A stretch of DNA of 64,000 nucleotides, taken from NCBI GenBank assembly GCA_948567375.1, contig OX419759.1:44741493-44805492 (forward strand), in the 5' to 3' direction. This DNA comes from Lunularia cruciata. Its lineage: Eukaryota > Streptophyta > Marchantiopsida > Lunulariales > Lunulariaceae. This document shows, piece by piece, positions 1 to 14,000 of this stretch. Both the position numbers and the translations under genes were made by a program. The notes beneath the pieces are model-generated. The model saw only the letters and a program-made list of their open reading frames with translations, ran no database searches and was not told the origin of the DNA. How positions within the stretch are numbered: position 1 is the stretch's first letter; each line of letters opens with the position of its first letter.

Positions 1-908
1 TCCTCCATGGTAAGTGGAATTTGGGCAATTCCTTTGGATATGGCCTCTTCCTCCACAACCAAAACAATTTCTATCATTGAAATTGATGGATGGTTGGCCT
101 CCTCTTATATGGATAGTTTTCATAACTCCTAGGCCCTCTCCTTAAATTCTGATCCACCTCTCTCTTCTCCTATAGTTGCACCACAGTGATCTTGAGATCC
201 GCAAGTTATTCTATGATGGTTTGAAGTGGATCCTTTGGTGGAGGTGCAAGAATTGGAGCAACTTCTACTTGTGGTGCAACCCTTGCCACCAAAGTATCAG
301 AAGTTCCACCATACTTGTAACCTTGAGGAGGATGCACAACCTCCTTCACCACCAAATCACTCTCATCCCCTTCCAAACTCTCCTCCATGCAAATTGCAAT
401 TCTGATAGCTTCAACCTTGGAAGAATGTTTTTCATATCTCACCTTGCTTCTAATTTGTGGTCTCAACCCTCCCACAAAATTCTTGGTGAGCATGGCTCCT
501 ATGCCAATCATAGTAGTCTCCACATCATCTCCACCCTTCCTCAACACTATGCAAAATCTGGACTCTAACTTTTCCATTCTTTCCACATAGACTCTCACTT
601 TCTCTCCATCTCCTTGTTTGAGAAAGGTAACCTCACTCATCAATCTCTCATAACTCTCATCTGGGAGAAAGTTCTCAATGAATGCTGAAGTCAAAGTCTC
701 CCAAGACTCTTCTTCCCCATCTCTCCTCTCTCTTTTGGTATTCTGACTCATACCATGTAAGTGCTGCATCCTCAAAGAAATCAAGTAATAATGAGGCCCA
801 CTCATTCTTCCTCCTCTCATTGTTTCCTATGCAAAGTCTCATGAAATCTCTCACAAAGGCCTCCACATCTTCTCCATCCTTGCCAAAGAAAACTGGAAGT
901 TTCCCCAT
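1..908 (-). pseudogene. A0 gag fragment
   Basis: The minus-strand gag starts at the ATG at 906-908 (MGKLPVFFGKDGEDVEAF) as in A3. A frameshift near 720-740 moves it to another frame, which runs to a stop at about 206. Beyond that the zinc-knuckle region (CFGCGGRGHIQ) can still be read near 1-70. Gag forms the particle and its CCHC knuckle binds RNA in this family. The frameshift and stop make the copy non-functional. Confidence 0.85.
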
Positions 909-1169
909 CTTAACCTCTCACTATCTTTCTTTTCTCTCAATTTTTCTTTTTCTTTTCTTTTCTTTTCTCTCTCTATAACTAATAGAGTATGTACATGACT
1001 AACACCATTTGAGAGTAATCCAACCTAGTGAACACAAAAGGTTCAGGTTGCTCCAAGATTTCTATAGCAACATCAAATCCTAGAGTGCATATTAATCAAA
1101 CTCTCATGGATAGTTTATCCATAAGTTGAAAGATGATCTCCATCACTAATCTTGAGAACTAGCTGATGA

Positions 1170-2430
1170 AGGTGGTAGTATTTTTGTAGCTGTACTAAGA
1201 CTCTCTCCAAGATCCTTCACCAAAGTTTCCAAAAGTGATTTTACTCCACTACACTCATGTCTTTTTGGAAGTCCTTCAACTCCACAAACCTCACACAACT
1301 CCTTGATCTTAGATCTTCTCCCTCCAAATCTTGGTGAAGAATATCAAACATACAAACCCAAGTCAAGTAAGCCTCTCCTTTCCCTCAATCTCTTGCTCTC
1401 AAAGGTTAGTGGACATGAACTTGCCTTATGTCCCTTCTTTCCACATAGAAATCACTTAGACTCACTCTTTCCTCCAAGTGGTGTAGGTTTTTGGATCCTC
1501 TCAACACTCTCTTCCAATTCTATTGTTAACTCTCTTTTTCTCAAATCCACCCCTACAATCACCTCAAGCCCTTGGGGAACCTTGCATAGTCTCAATTTTC
1601 ACTCTTGATGATCCTCCATGTTCCCAAGCTGAATCTAAACACTCAAATATGCCTTTTGTTGCTCTCGAACTCCTCATGCATGAGATCTCCACTCTGTAGA
1701 ATTGACCCTTCCTCACAATGTCACTCAAATCTCCCAACCTGTATTTCATAATGCTTTGAAATTTTTTACACTTGATCACAATTTGAGAGTGTCCTTCCCT
1801 GAAAAATTGCAGATCTTTTCATCAAGCCATTTGGACTAGACATCTTTCTAGTCAGCACACATATTTCAGATTTGGTCTGAAAACCAACCCCTTCACTTCA
1901 AAAACTCATTTCTCTTTGCGCAAAAACGATCTCTCTCTAAATTTTGTGGCAAAAAGTAAGATACAATGCACTGAATTTTCTTGAAAATTTTCAGGACAAT
2001 TCATTGAAAATTGAAGAAATGGCAGACTATGTACAACTTTCTAGAGAGCATGCAGTTGCGGGAGCAGTTTACCCTTTCAACTTTCAAAAATTCTAGCCCA
2101 ATGTGAATAGTAGCTCTCACAATAATTTCAAGTGGGCTAACTCAAAGATAACCCAAGCTATCATGTGTAGAAATTTTATATCCAGATCTCAAACTTGAGA
2201 TTTTGCCCAAAATCACCTTAATCCCCAAAATTTGCAATCCACCTCACACAATCTCTCCAAATCCTCTCATGTGTAAAAGATGTACAAAATTACTTCAAAT
2301 ACATCATTATGAACTACATGGTATAAAAATAGATCCAAATTTTCTAACATAAGTTCAACCCTCTCCTCCACTAAAGTTCTCTCCAAGTGAGCTCTCATAG
2401 CCTCCTTTTGCCTAATGTAAAATTGAACAC
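1170..2430 (-). pseudogene. A0 upstream-ORF region relic
   Basis: This is the leader between the 5' LTR and gag. The part nearest the LTR keeps the short frame that begins MFRVQFYIRQKEAM in family A. The distal part (about 1180-1620) corresponds to the zinc-knuckle ORF intact in A3 at 60890-61363. Here a small indel near 1330-1345 breaks it, so only fragments remain. It is called by alignment to A3; no function is established. Confidence 0.6.
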
Positions 2431-2478
2431 GGAACATTATCTTGCCTTCTAGAGAGGTCATGGTAATGAAACCAAAAA

Positions 2479-3170
2479 TGTGAGCCAGCCTGTCTCTCAC
2501 TCAAGATGAACCTCTGATGGCTATTATGGTAGCGCACCATGGATTAAGAAGGCAAGGAACCCCAACTCCATCATACTCCTCCAAGGCTAACACTCCAAGA
2601 CTCAAGACATTGCTCACTAGAGAACTCAATGAGAGAGAGATAGTTGCAAATGAAAAGATGATGAGTACCTCCTCACCCCTTGTTTATATACTTGTGAAAT
2701 AGTTACGTACCAAAGTTACTAATTACCGTAGTAACTCAAGTTACTAGACTAAAAACGTCAAGTAAAGCCACAAAGTAGAAAGGAATATCTATTCACAGGG
2801 GCATATTCCACTAGCATGTGATCCTATCTTGACCCAACCACTAAGTCAAGGATTCCTTCACATGGGCTATCCTTGGACTATAGAAGAATCCAAAACAAAA
2901 AGGCTTGCGGGCCCAAGAGTTCTCAACTCTTTCTTCAAAGCCAAACATATAGGAATAATACCAAGTCAACACACTAAAATCCAAAATAGTGGTGCTCATC
3001 TTTCCACTTCCTCTAAAGTAAGGTCCCTTCTATCTTAGTTATGACTTACTTTAGCTAATCATGACTAATATAGAACCATCCTTTATCTCTATATAAATAA
3101 TATCTCTCAAGTACTTGTAATACCAAGCTAAATATCACAATACCACACACATGCACAAATGGGTGTTTTA
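2479..3170 (-). repeat. 5' LTR of A0
   Basis: This 692-bp LTR is a reverse-complement match to the family A LTRs at 18398, 27811, 35702, 43152 and 59351. On the minus strand it starts TAAAACACCC (other copies TGTAACACCC) and ends GGCTCACA. It retains the paired AGTAACT motifs and the TATA-like box of the family. Two short open frames on the opposite strand recur in every copy; I treat them as by-products of LTR identity. Confidence 0.9.
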
Positions 3171-5888
3171 GAACATCCTAACAGAAGAAGAGAAGGAGAA
3201 ATATCCCATCCACTTCCACCATATAGTGTACTTTAATGTGCACCCAAACCTTCCAAAAGAGATAACAAAAAATCATGAAGTAGAATTTTTTTTTCTCATA
3301 CAAAGAAGTTTGTACTTGTTGAAGAAAAATACAATACAATAACTATTCATAAGAAGGTGCAAGTTTGAGACCCAAGGTTCAAATCTCAAAGAAGTAAAAA
3401 CAATCCAAAATGATGGAGACATCTAGAGAAGGAAGTAGAAGTAGAGGAGAAAATGAAAGCCACAAGGAAACAATGATACATTGGATGAATAGGCCATTCT
3501 AGAGCACAAATTGTATTTGATAATGGAATGACAACTTTAGAATAGAATGCAAGATCGGATAGTGATAAGTCTTTCACTCATATTTAGTCATTGAGTATGG
3601 ATGATGAAGTGAACATTGGAGATCAGAATGACAAAGCACAATTGTTCCAAATAGCAAACAATGCAAACATTGAAGTATCTTTGAAAAGAGGAAGACAACA
3701 ATGGAAGAGGAGGACAACCCCATTTCAAAATTGAAGAAATCATCAAGAAACCTAGCTACAACCTTTGGTGAATCTACTCTCTTTGATACAACAAAAGGTA
3801 GGCAAAAGCATTCAATATTGCTGATCTTGTCAAAGGTACCAACAACAATAAGGCCAACAAAGTCCAATTGAGCAAGAATACTAACTGCAACTGCCCATCA
3901 AAGACAAAGTGCAGAAAATGAAGGAAGAAGATTCTATATGAGGGAGATTGTAGGATATGAGAGAAGATGTACGTGGGTCTGATGATATAGCTAAAGCACA
4001 CAAGGAGATGGAGAAGGATCCTAAGGATCAACCTACAAGCCAATGGTTGGAAAATGATAAACAAACAAGGACCACCAACATAATAGAGTACTTATGGCAT
4101 CATCTAAAACACAATAACAACTCACTCTTGTGATTGATGGCGGTATACACCATCAAGATGGTGACACCAATGATAGAGGCCTTAGAGGAGTTTATGCCAT
4201 TTGATTTGGAACTTGATCTTGCTATAATTGACCTAGCAATGCTCGTATGACACTTGGACAAGCTGGCCCAAATGATTGCCAAAGAGAGAGCTCTTAATCA
4301 TAATGATTTAAGCAAAGCCAAGAAGTGGGTTGAGGAGGAAGTAAATGCTTCAAATAAGAAGGATAGAATATTGGAGAAATTCCAAAAAATCAAACCTCCT
4401 ACAACAAGAGCAAAACAAGGTAGTTCTACAATAGTTAAAATCAAAGGTTGAAAAACTCTATGCTAAGGTCTTCTAGTAACAAAACCAACAAAAACATGAA
4501 TCACAAGCACAAGATGATGAACTGAACTGCCACTATGGACTGAACTGGATAAGGCTTGCACAAAGACATCAGTGGTGGAAACACAATATGGGAACCTAAA
4601 GAAGTTAACCAATTTTTGTATCCAAGACCTCAACATGAGCTTCAAATACCATAAAGAAGAGGAAGAAAAGCAACAAAAAAGATACAAGATTGTTGTAAAA
4701 AAAACTCCAAAGTGAACAGATTTTTTGGAGAATGAATAGACAAGGCTGCTTGCAATGTTGGGCATATTGCAACTCAACTTCTAAACCAATTGCAGTGCAA
4801 TGCCAATGAGAGCTCCAACATAAAAGATAAAAGATCTACAAAGATAGATTGATATGTTGAGAGGAAAGCTTATAAAAACCATCAATTCAAGGCATTGTTT
4901 GATAAATTGCAAAGCCACACTAACTCAAAATTTTGAGAGGCATAGACTAGCTTTGCAAGAGAAGTTGTAGAATGCTAGAAAGAACTTGTATTGCTTGGCC
5001 AACTATATAAGGGAGAAGGTAGTTTGTCATAGATGATACTTGCTTGTGAAATGGCTAAATGAGAAGAATTCATTTGGAATGACTTTGAGTCACCTTGTAG
5101 TTAGGAAGATTTTTTAATCATAGCTAGGATCCTTTGTACCTATACATACTTCATACATAGTTAGATAAGATACAATATGAAGGTCTTATGTTAGTTTGTC
5201 AATTGATAAGCTTTTGGTAAATCACAAGAGACTAAGGTGGCCATTCCATGTGGACCGCAGGAGTATTGTACAATAACACTAACATGTAAAGATTAAGCAA
5301 CATGTTCATTCAAGACTCCTATGATGTTGTGTCTTTGGAGAGCGGAGGAACATTTTTCACAACCATAGTTGTCAAGGTGATAAGACTCATGCAATTCATA
5401 CCTCCACTTTGTACACGCATTCTAATATATAATGTGTTGTACATTGTGGTCAAGGTTATCTTGTATGCTTGCAAAGCTTGTAATGCAACAAAGTACTTTA
5501 ATTGCCCGAGTGATTTAAAGATACTAATCAGGACCCGGTCTCATTATGTGGGTAATAGTAGAATCCAAGGCAAAGTGACCTTAATAATGAATGAATCATC
5601 ACACTTAAGAATCCTTTCGATTAAATTTATGAAAAGAGTAATTATTGGTGATTTTATCCTTTTGTAGTGCACAAGAGGGTGTGGCTCTACCTTCTTATGG
5701 GAATGACTTTGCCCAAGAGGTTGATTACAATAATAGACACTTTTTGACACTATATAGAATCTTTGTGACACTTTATCTTAGTTTTAGCTACCTTCAACTT
5801 GTGTCTCGTGGGACCAATTAATTCTTACCACATTACTACAAATTTGAATGACACCTTGTCCTTACAACTAATATCAACTATTTTGGCA
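3171..5888. other. AT-rich intergenic DNA, no gene recognised
   Basis: Only short unrelated open frames are present, for example a lysine-rich 65-codon frame at 4254-4451 (+) and a 121-codon frame at 5302-5667 (+). Neither has a motif I recognise, and the surrounding frames are full of stops. This may be decayed transposon DNA into which A0 inserted. Confidence 0.5.
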
Positions 5889-6350
5889 ATCTAAAATTGC
5901 ATTTCAGTTGTCTTATTTCCAATCATAGGAATAAATATATTATTTATTGATTTATTTAAGATGATTATATGCTCATCCCAGATAAGTTTAATCATATAGA
6001 ACTTTTAAACATAACATCCAATTTACTTCATATTGTGTTCAAATTGCATTTCACTTGTCTTATTTTCAAACATAGGAATAAATATATTATTTAATGATTT
6101 ATTTATTGATTAAGATGATTATATGCTCATCCAAAGATAAGTTTAATCATATAAGATTTGTAGAACATAACATCCAGTTTACTTCATATTGTATGAAAAT
6201 TGCATTTCAATTGTCTTATTTTAAATCATAGGAATAAATATATTATTTAATGATTTATTTATTGATTAAGATGATTACATGCTCATCCAATGATAAGTTT
6301 AATCATATAAAATTTGTTGAACATAACATCCAATTTACTTCATATTGTAC
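5888..6350. repeat. Tandem repeat, about 150 bp x 3
   Basis: Three head-to-tail units share the string CATAGGAATAAATAT at 5924, 6071 and 6227, giving periods of 147 and 156 bp. The DNA is very AT-rich and holds no supported ORF. Confidence 0.85.
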
Positions 6351-8000
6351 ATATATCTATACTTGTGATTGGTATAAGTGCTTTAATTTTATAGACAAGA
6401 AAAATAACAAATATCATATATTTTTCATAGTTTTTAATAGTGTTATAAAATTATCTAAGATATAAATTTACATTCTTTAAAATGATACAAATATACAAGA
6501 ATCATCAAACAGTGATTAGAGACTAGTAGAATTATGGTGACAAATAGTTATCACTTGACAAATCAATTTTTTAAATTAATTTAATCTCACTGTAAAATTT
6601 AAGTTTTAACATGGCTAGAGAAGAGAAAAATAAAATATTGAAATAACTAGCTCTTTTTTATTTTAAATTCTTTTGATATTTCCTTCTTCTTTGCTCTTAG
6701 TTAGTCAACAACTTGGTAGTTCTTATATTTTACTCTACCTTTGTGATTCTGATTCTATATTACAATTAAATTCACTAAATTATAACACTCTTATCAAGTG
6801 CATGATAATGAAGTTGAAAATACCATAGTTCTCATATTGGTATGTTTTGCATATCAAAAACTGATCTACTTTATATCCTTGATGATGAAGCATTTCTAAT
6901 AAAAATCCTCCTTGATTACAAGTGGATGCTGGATATAGAAGCATCTATATGTAAGAATAAGCAAAAAATAAGAAATTTAAATTTTTTTCATTAATAATCA
7001 TGAATTATACTTGAAAGTGATCTTTTGATTACATGTACATAAATATCATATTATGTACATAAATATCATATTATTTACTAATTATGCTAATATGAGTGTA
7101 TAATATAGTGAAATTTAGTATTATTTTATGCATATATAATGCTCCAAAGTATATTAGTACATAATAAAAATTCCATATACATTTTAACATGTTATCTTAC
7201 ATATACATAATGCTTAGATTACACTAAGATACATTGAGCTCATTTAAATAGACATAATGCTTAATATGCATCACTATATATATATATATATAAATAAAAT
7301 TGTATTAATATGAAAAATAATCCATGATAATATTATGCATAGAGCATTAATATGCATTGAGTTTTGAAATAATATGTAAAATATTCCATGCATGTCAACG
7401 GGTTAGCCCAATCCCGTAGTGAAGGGTATAGGATGCTAGGGAAAGAGAAATTGACAAGGCAATCCTTGCAGGGCCTGCCATTCACTTGGCTCGGGGAGGA
7501 ATTGTAGGTAGGATTCCCATAGTGATCTTAGCTTTACTAAGGAGTGGGGTTCACCGTTGGATACTTAAACATGAATTTGCTTGTGTGGATTGTCATCCTT
7601 GTGAGCACTTCAGATTTTGTAGTACCTTCTCTCTCTAGTCAAGAATTGCAATACTATGGGCAACATTGTGACCCACTTTTATGATTCAGATAACAGGGCA
7701 ACTAAGCAAAAAAAGGAGCACCACTTCACACACTTATGCATCCATAATTTAGAAACATACTCAAAAATATTCAAAGAAATAGGGCTGAAAGTAGTTTCTT
7801 TAATGATGATAGTTGTTGGATCTATCAAACATAAATTGTTGCACAATAACAAGAATTAGCTCTCACAACCACTACTAGAAATGTTTAGTCAATGGACCTA
7901 ATGATTATGCCAAGTAGTTGCATTTGCTTACAAGAATTGAGTCCTCTAAAAATAGGGTTCTCCTAGAAATGATGCACTGGTGATCAAAGAGTCACTAGTA
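6351..8000. other. Very AT-rich intergenic DNA
   Basis: There is no coding signal. A short (TA)n run lies near 7270-7292. A sharply more GC-balanced block sits at about 7384-7540; I do not recognise it. A 67-codon frame at 7656-7859 has no recognisable motif. Confidence 0.5.
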
Positions 8001-11000
8001 GAAGAACAATCAAAGAACCCCTCCAGAGAAGTAAACACCCACTTATATAATGCTTCCTAACCTTAAAAAGAATTTTCTATCCACCTCTTGACAATACTTT
8101 ACCTATGACGGCCACCTCATTCATGCACACCAACATAAATGCTTAAAGACTCTTGTCCCTAGATTCTTTGTACTAACTATAAATTCCCTAACATTGCCAA
8201 GGCATAGTCTTGAGCTTTAATTATTACTCTAACTATTATACATTCCCATAAGGACTAATCCCATACCTAAGACACATCAGCCCATAGTTGCTTTTCTTGC
8301 ACATCATGTAGGATATCAGGATCTTGTAATGCATCTTCATCTTGCACTTTTCTTCTCTACATTCTCATAGAAGGTATGTTGCATACTTGATACCTGCCCT
8401 TTTTGCACCTTGACATAACTCTCTCTTAAGTCCTTGTACTCAAGGCAAACCTTTTAGTGCTATATCGTCTTCTTACTCTTATATTCCCAAGGGAAGAATT
8501 TGTTCTTCATCAAGTAGTACATGCCTTTGTGGTTCCTCTCTTGGTAGTCCTTGCATATGGAGTCTTGTGTCCTCCATGTGAGCTAACTCTAGAGTCCTTC
8601 CCAAGCAACAACCCCACATGCTAGCTTGCTGTAGGAGATACATGAAGGTCATACTCTTGGTCTCTTGGTGAAAGGGGCTAAAGGCACTACGTCCTTGACA
8701 TCACGTTGTGGCATATGATGATACACATGGGTTAAGACCTTGCAATAAGAGGTTGGTCAAAAGAGTATGGGATCCTTTGTCTCACACCATTTCTACCAAT
8801 AGTTCTCTGACATTTTCATGGTGTCATGGATTGCCATAGGATGTCCTTTTACAATGTGCCAAGTGTGAGGCTTCTTCTTGTAATTCAAAGTCTAATTGAG
8901 TTTTATTGGAGCACCTATAGGTCCAACCTCTCTTTCAATCTTTCCTTCAATCCATGAGAAACAAAATCCAAAGGTGTGAGAAGCCATGTCCTCTCCATAA
9001 TTTCCAAGGTAGCAATGGTAGTGGGAGATCTTGGAGGCTCAATGACAACCAACACAATAAGGTATTTATGGGCACCATTATTCTTGCATGGGCGGAGAAT
9101 TTGCAAATATAAGAGGAATCTATCAGGCCTAAGTACATAATGGAAATTATCAGGCTATGGGAATTTGGGGACTCCTTACCCGGGTTGCCTAGTCTAGGCA
9201 ATACAATATAGAAAGTCCTTTGACTACATAGTTATTCCTCTTAGGTGCATATGCAATGGCCAGATCACCACTAGAGTCCTCTAAGTCATTCTCATCTTGG
9301 TTGATATCTGAGTCATATCTCTTGTCATAGCATTTGATCATACAAGCACTTAATGCATCGTAAGTCAAGGAGTAATTCAAGGTATTACTCTTGAAGGATT
9401 GGTCATGCTTCTCCAAGATCACAAATGATGCTTTCTACAAATAGTTGAAGTTGGTCTAAGTCCTTCCTCCCAAATGCTCCAAAACCACATGATGTTATTG
9501 ATTTTCACATTCTATGCATCTAGGTCAAAGCTGATGATGGTGTTATAGGTATTTTGCAACCTTAGATCCTTGTGGGTCCTTTTGATCTCCTTTGTGTGAT
9601 ATATAAGGTACCTTAATGTACTCCCTTATAGGACACAATTGAGGTTTTATTGCTAACCCTTTGTTTATCAACTATGGACAATCAATGGGGTAACTTAAGG
9701 TGAAGTATAGGGAGTAGATGACTACATATGTCAATTCATGAGGATGCTTTAATTGGACATCCTCCTGCATTATTGCTTCTACAAATACACTCTTGGTCTT
9801 TTTGCTAGGTCTCAAAACTCAATTCCATACACTCAAAGCATGGAAAATTGCTTTGTATCAAGCTTCATTTGAAAATTTACATGCTAATTAATTGTGGATC
9901 CCACAATGAGTAGGGCAAGGTCAGATCAATACATTTTTTCAACCAATGTGAACACTAGTATTTCACATTGTATCTTGGAGAAGGCTACAAACACTTCTTT
10001 TTGCAAGTCTTGCATTAGACTTGGTCAAGGAAGGATAGGTAACACACCAAACTTCTTTGTCTTCTTGACATAATGTTTTGGTAGCCTCTTCTACTTGGTT
10101 AATGTTGATGATCCTTCACAATATGAAGATCATGATTGTGGGAGAGTTGTGACTGAAAATGGATAATAACTTGACCCATGGCTTAGAGGAATTGCTAACT
10201 TCAACCAATCTTGGAACTTGAGAGTTCCTTGCAGACCTCATCTCAAAAGCTCTGGATGTTAAGCAACATCTTATGCAAGTGATCACACTATAGTAATCTC
10301 CCTCACATAACTTTTTAACCCTTGAATATTCTTCATTTGTAGACAATCACCAATTTTCCTACAGGCTCTTGGGACTCCAAAGCTTGCAAGGCTCTCATGA
10401 AAGCATGAAATACGATGCATATGCAATTGTGCTCTCTTCTCACTGCTTGACTAGCTCCACTACATCTAGGAGCAATTGAAATTCCCCTCCTTGATTTTGG
10501 GCCAAATTTTGAGGACTTTTTGTAGAAAGCCCTGCAATGTTTATTGGGCCAAGATGTTGTTCTACTTGTCCAATAGTACATTCAAATTCCTTATGGGAGA
10601 GGATTGTTTGACTTCATTCATGGTAGCATCCCATACCTTTGGCATAACATCACCAAAGTCAACACCTGATCTTTCGTTTACATAAGGACTTACATGGCTT
10701 ATCCCTTATTCTAGTATATCTTGAACCATTGCCTCCTTCTCAAAACCCTAAGGCTCATATTCTCTCACCAGCTCCGTCAGGTCTACTATATGGGTAGCTT
10801 TCACTATAGTTCTCATATTTAATACTTGTTGATGAGCATCTCTTTCCTAGCAAGTGCTTCCTTTTTGTAGAGTTTTGGCTTTTGGGGCTACTCATGATCA
10901 CACTTTCGTGTGTTTCTTCCAATGGGAGCTTCCTTCTTGTAATCCCTACTCCTATGTGACAACTTTCTACTTTCTGCCTTGGATTCCTAAGCATCCTTCT

Positions 11001-14000
11001 CTTAGGTGATTTGGGATGTAGCCTCTTCTTGCTACCCATAGTATTGCAAGGAGTTGCAAGCCTTGATGGGCTAGATATTGGTGAATTATCACATGTGAGG
11101 CTACTTCTAGACTTCTTGCCTAATGGTCCCACCTTGTCATCTCCAAGACCCACTCTTTTGGATCCGCTTCTCAAGGATTCCTTAGCTTGTCATCCTCCTT
11201 GTTCTCTTTGAGATCCTCCTCTGATTTGGAGTCTTCTACTTCCATTGGAACCTCCAACTAGTTGCGGCTAATAAACTAGAATAGTTGGCTCACTCTTTGC
11301 TCCAATTTCCTACTTTGTATTGTGAGGTCATTTCTTGATTTTTGTTGATCTTTGACCTTAGCTTCTTCCTCCTTCCTTTTCTGTTTGTAATAGATGAGGT
11401 CCTTATGGTATACTACCTTCTTGTTTTGAGGCTCAGTTTCTCTTTCTAGGATGGAGGACAATCCCCTCTTGATAGCTTCTCTAGCTTTTTCCCAATTGTT
11501 TTCTCCTTCTTGAGAGTAGCAACCTGTTCTTACAAATTGGACTTGGACAGCCTCAAGTCTTCCATCTCTTTATGGGATTTTTTTAGTATTATGGTTGATC
11601 CTATATCTTTCCTTTTGCTACCTTGGAGTCCTCCTTAGAAACTTTGGCCCATTCTTGTATTTTTGGAGTTCTTTGTCTTTCTTTTAATTCTCCAACTACA
11701 TGCTTGCCAATTGCTCTCAATAATTTTGTTCTTGTTCTAACTCTTTCCCAATTGCGGCAAACTGCTCTTGCTATGCAACTTGCTTTTGAATCCATGCAAG
11801 TTCACCCTCTTGTAGTTTACAAGAACTCTATTATTAGAGCTGTTCTTGCTCATCCTATAGTTTATGTATTCTACTATGGGCTAGATGACCACATGTTAAC
11901 TCCAATAATACAGAGACCAATTCAAGCTTTCATGCCTATTTTTTGTTGTCTAACTACTGAGATAGATGCTCCCTACTCACAAGGTTACTGACCAGGTTGT
12001 CCATCATTTGGGAGGGCATCTCCAACCTATCTTGTTTTGCAAGATCAACTTCACACCGCCTCTTCATCAATATGTTGTCCTCTTGCAAAGTTCTTGGCTC
12101 CACCTTCCACATTTCTTGAAAAAGAGTTAAGGCCCTAGGAATAAGAAACAAAATTTTCTTGGTGATATTGGTAGTAAGGTGGTTTTTAGGCCAAGAAAAT
12201 TTGTGTTGTTGTTTAGTGATTGCACAAAATCAAAGATGGGACTCCTTACATTTTAGGTAGAATTTTTTGCTTCTCTTGCAAGTTTTGAAAAATCTACTAT
12301 GTCTCTAGGAGGCTTTGGCAAATCATCCTCCAAATGTACAATTTCTAGTTCTTCTTGGTGATTGGAACCGGTGCCACTTTTAGCTACAAGAAATGTGGAT
12401 TCCCATACTCTTGCTATTGCTTTCTTCTTCTTTAGGATGTAGCCCTTATGTTTGATTGAGAGTTCTTTGCTTGCTTATCATCACTAGTAGGCACCTTGAT
12501 CATGACCCTTAACTTTTTCTTCTCCTTAATTGGGGATGGTGACGCTGTTATACCCTTTTTGAAGCTGGTTGTCTTTGTCCTCTTATTGCCAACAACTCCT
12601 ACATCTACATGCTCAAGAGGTTCTATAGTCTTGCTTCATGTACTCCCATAGTTATAATCATTTGTTACTTCAAGAGATTTTTCCATTCCTTGTTGGTCCA
12701 TTTGGTAAAACATGAGACCAATAGGGCTATCACATGGAGACTTGAAGCACAACACTCTCGTAGTTTTGTGAATAGTATGATGGCATAGTCAAATGCTTCC
12801 CCATAAATCACACTTTGGGATCAAAGTGTTAGTGAGTGTTGTGCTTAGATAAGACATCTTTGACCATTGATGAGCCAATGGAAGTTCTTCATGGTGAAAT
12901 ATAGTGGCTAATATATAACCATTGTCATTGGAACACATTCTTATTCATGGTCTTGGAAAAATCAATAGGTCTAAGGAACAATAGCTTTTGCAAATGCTAT
13001 AGGCTAAACTAGGATTCCTTGAGCCACGAGAACATTGGGTGACTTCTTCTTTAAGAGAACACCTCCCATATTGTGTCCACAATTCTTGGGAAGAATTTTG
13101 GGTGGGGGCCAAGTATAGGAACTGGTAAGTGGATAACCTTTAATTATACTTGTAGTTCTTCCACCATTACTACCACTCTTATAAGCATCTTGTCACTTGG
13201 TAAGTAGAACTTGTGGGCAATGATATTCCAAATCTTGCCCTTCTCCATGTTCTACCTTGTCCTTGGGTGTGCATCCTTGAAGTTGCACAAATGTCCCTAT
13301 TGCATGTAGATTAGGACTTAGCTTTTGTGGGTTTTTGAGGTGCCATCTCTCTTTCTTGCATTATCTCCATATGGATTTGCTAGATTCTCTAAACCACCCT
13401 CTTGTGGAGTTGGTTTAAGTTTTCACAACCCTTTAGTTCTTCAAAGATTTTGTTGAAGATTGTCTCCAAGTCTTGTGTTGGTAATACTACATCGACCTTG
13501 TTCTTCTCCGCAAAATGAAGAAATTTGCAAATGGATGAAATGATGGATTCTTATTCTATTTGATCCAACCTATTTAAGATTGATCCCATAATCAATCTTG
13601 TAGTGAAATTTTGTTCAACATGCATATATTCTTTGGTTCTTTGTCAAGTTCTTGTTCTTATAAACAAGGTTGTCTCAATGATTTGACAAAAATCTCCTTG
13701 GTGCAAGTGCTAAGCAAAACACTCCCTCTGAATCTCAATTTTGTGAAATAAAGTGAAGATTGAATTTGGTGAAGGTTTTACAAGGGTTGACTCACCTCTT
13801 TTGAATGTTGTACTTTCTTGGCTCACACTAAAATTTTAATGTGTGTCATGCTATCTTCCACCTAAATTGGAAATGCCATCACACTCATTGATATTCTTTT
13901 GCACTTGAATCAAGAACATCACTTTGATAGTTCCATCTTGAAATTGAATTTGAAATGTCATTCATGTGGCACCATCTTGTCATTGAATTTGAAATGGATC

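Larger units (their letters stand above)
1..3170 (-). mobile_element. Family A Gypsy retrotransposon copy A0, 5' part
   Basis: This minus-strand element enters from the left edge with its gag region and ends at its 5' LTR (2479-3170). It matches A1, A2 and A3 in LTR, primer-site region, upstream ORF region and gag. The LTR outer end is followed by GAAC (3171-3174), which is GTTC read in element orientation; the matching flank lies outside the window. The coding parts have frameshifts and stops, so this copy is dead. Assignment to Ty3/Gypsy rests on the pol order seen in the sister copies A1 and A2. Confidence 0.9.

Noticed and set aside
2517-2702. Second antisense LTR ORF (MAIMVAHHGLRRQGTPTPS), also at 18866, 43609 and 59806
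   Set aside because: Same reason: LTR identity, low-complexity content, no independent evidence of coding.
2829-3038. Antisense 62-69-codon ORF (MTQPLSQGFLHMGYPW) in family A LTRs, also at 18553, 27965, 35836 and 59505
   Set aside because: It recurs because the LTRs are copies of one another; it has no domain and no supporting signal, and the copies at 14932 and 43152 break it.
5302-5667. 121-codon plus-strand ORF as a gene
   Set aside because: No recognised motif, AT-rich flanks and no neighbouring coding signal; expected by chance in this length.
7384-7540. GC-balanced block as an organelle-DNA insertion
   Set aside because: I could not recognise any chloroplast or mitochondrial gene in it; a similarity search would decide.
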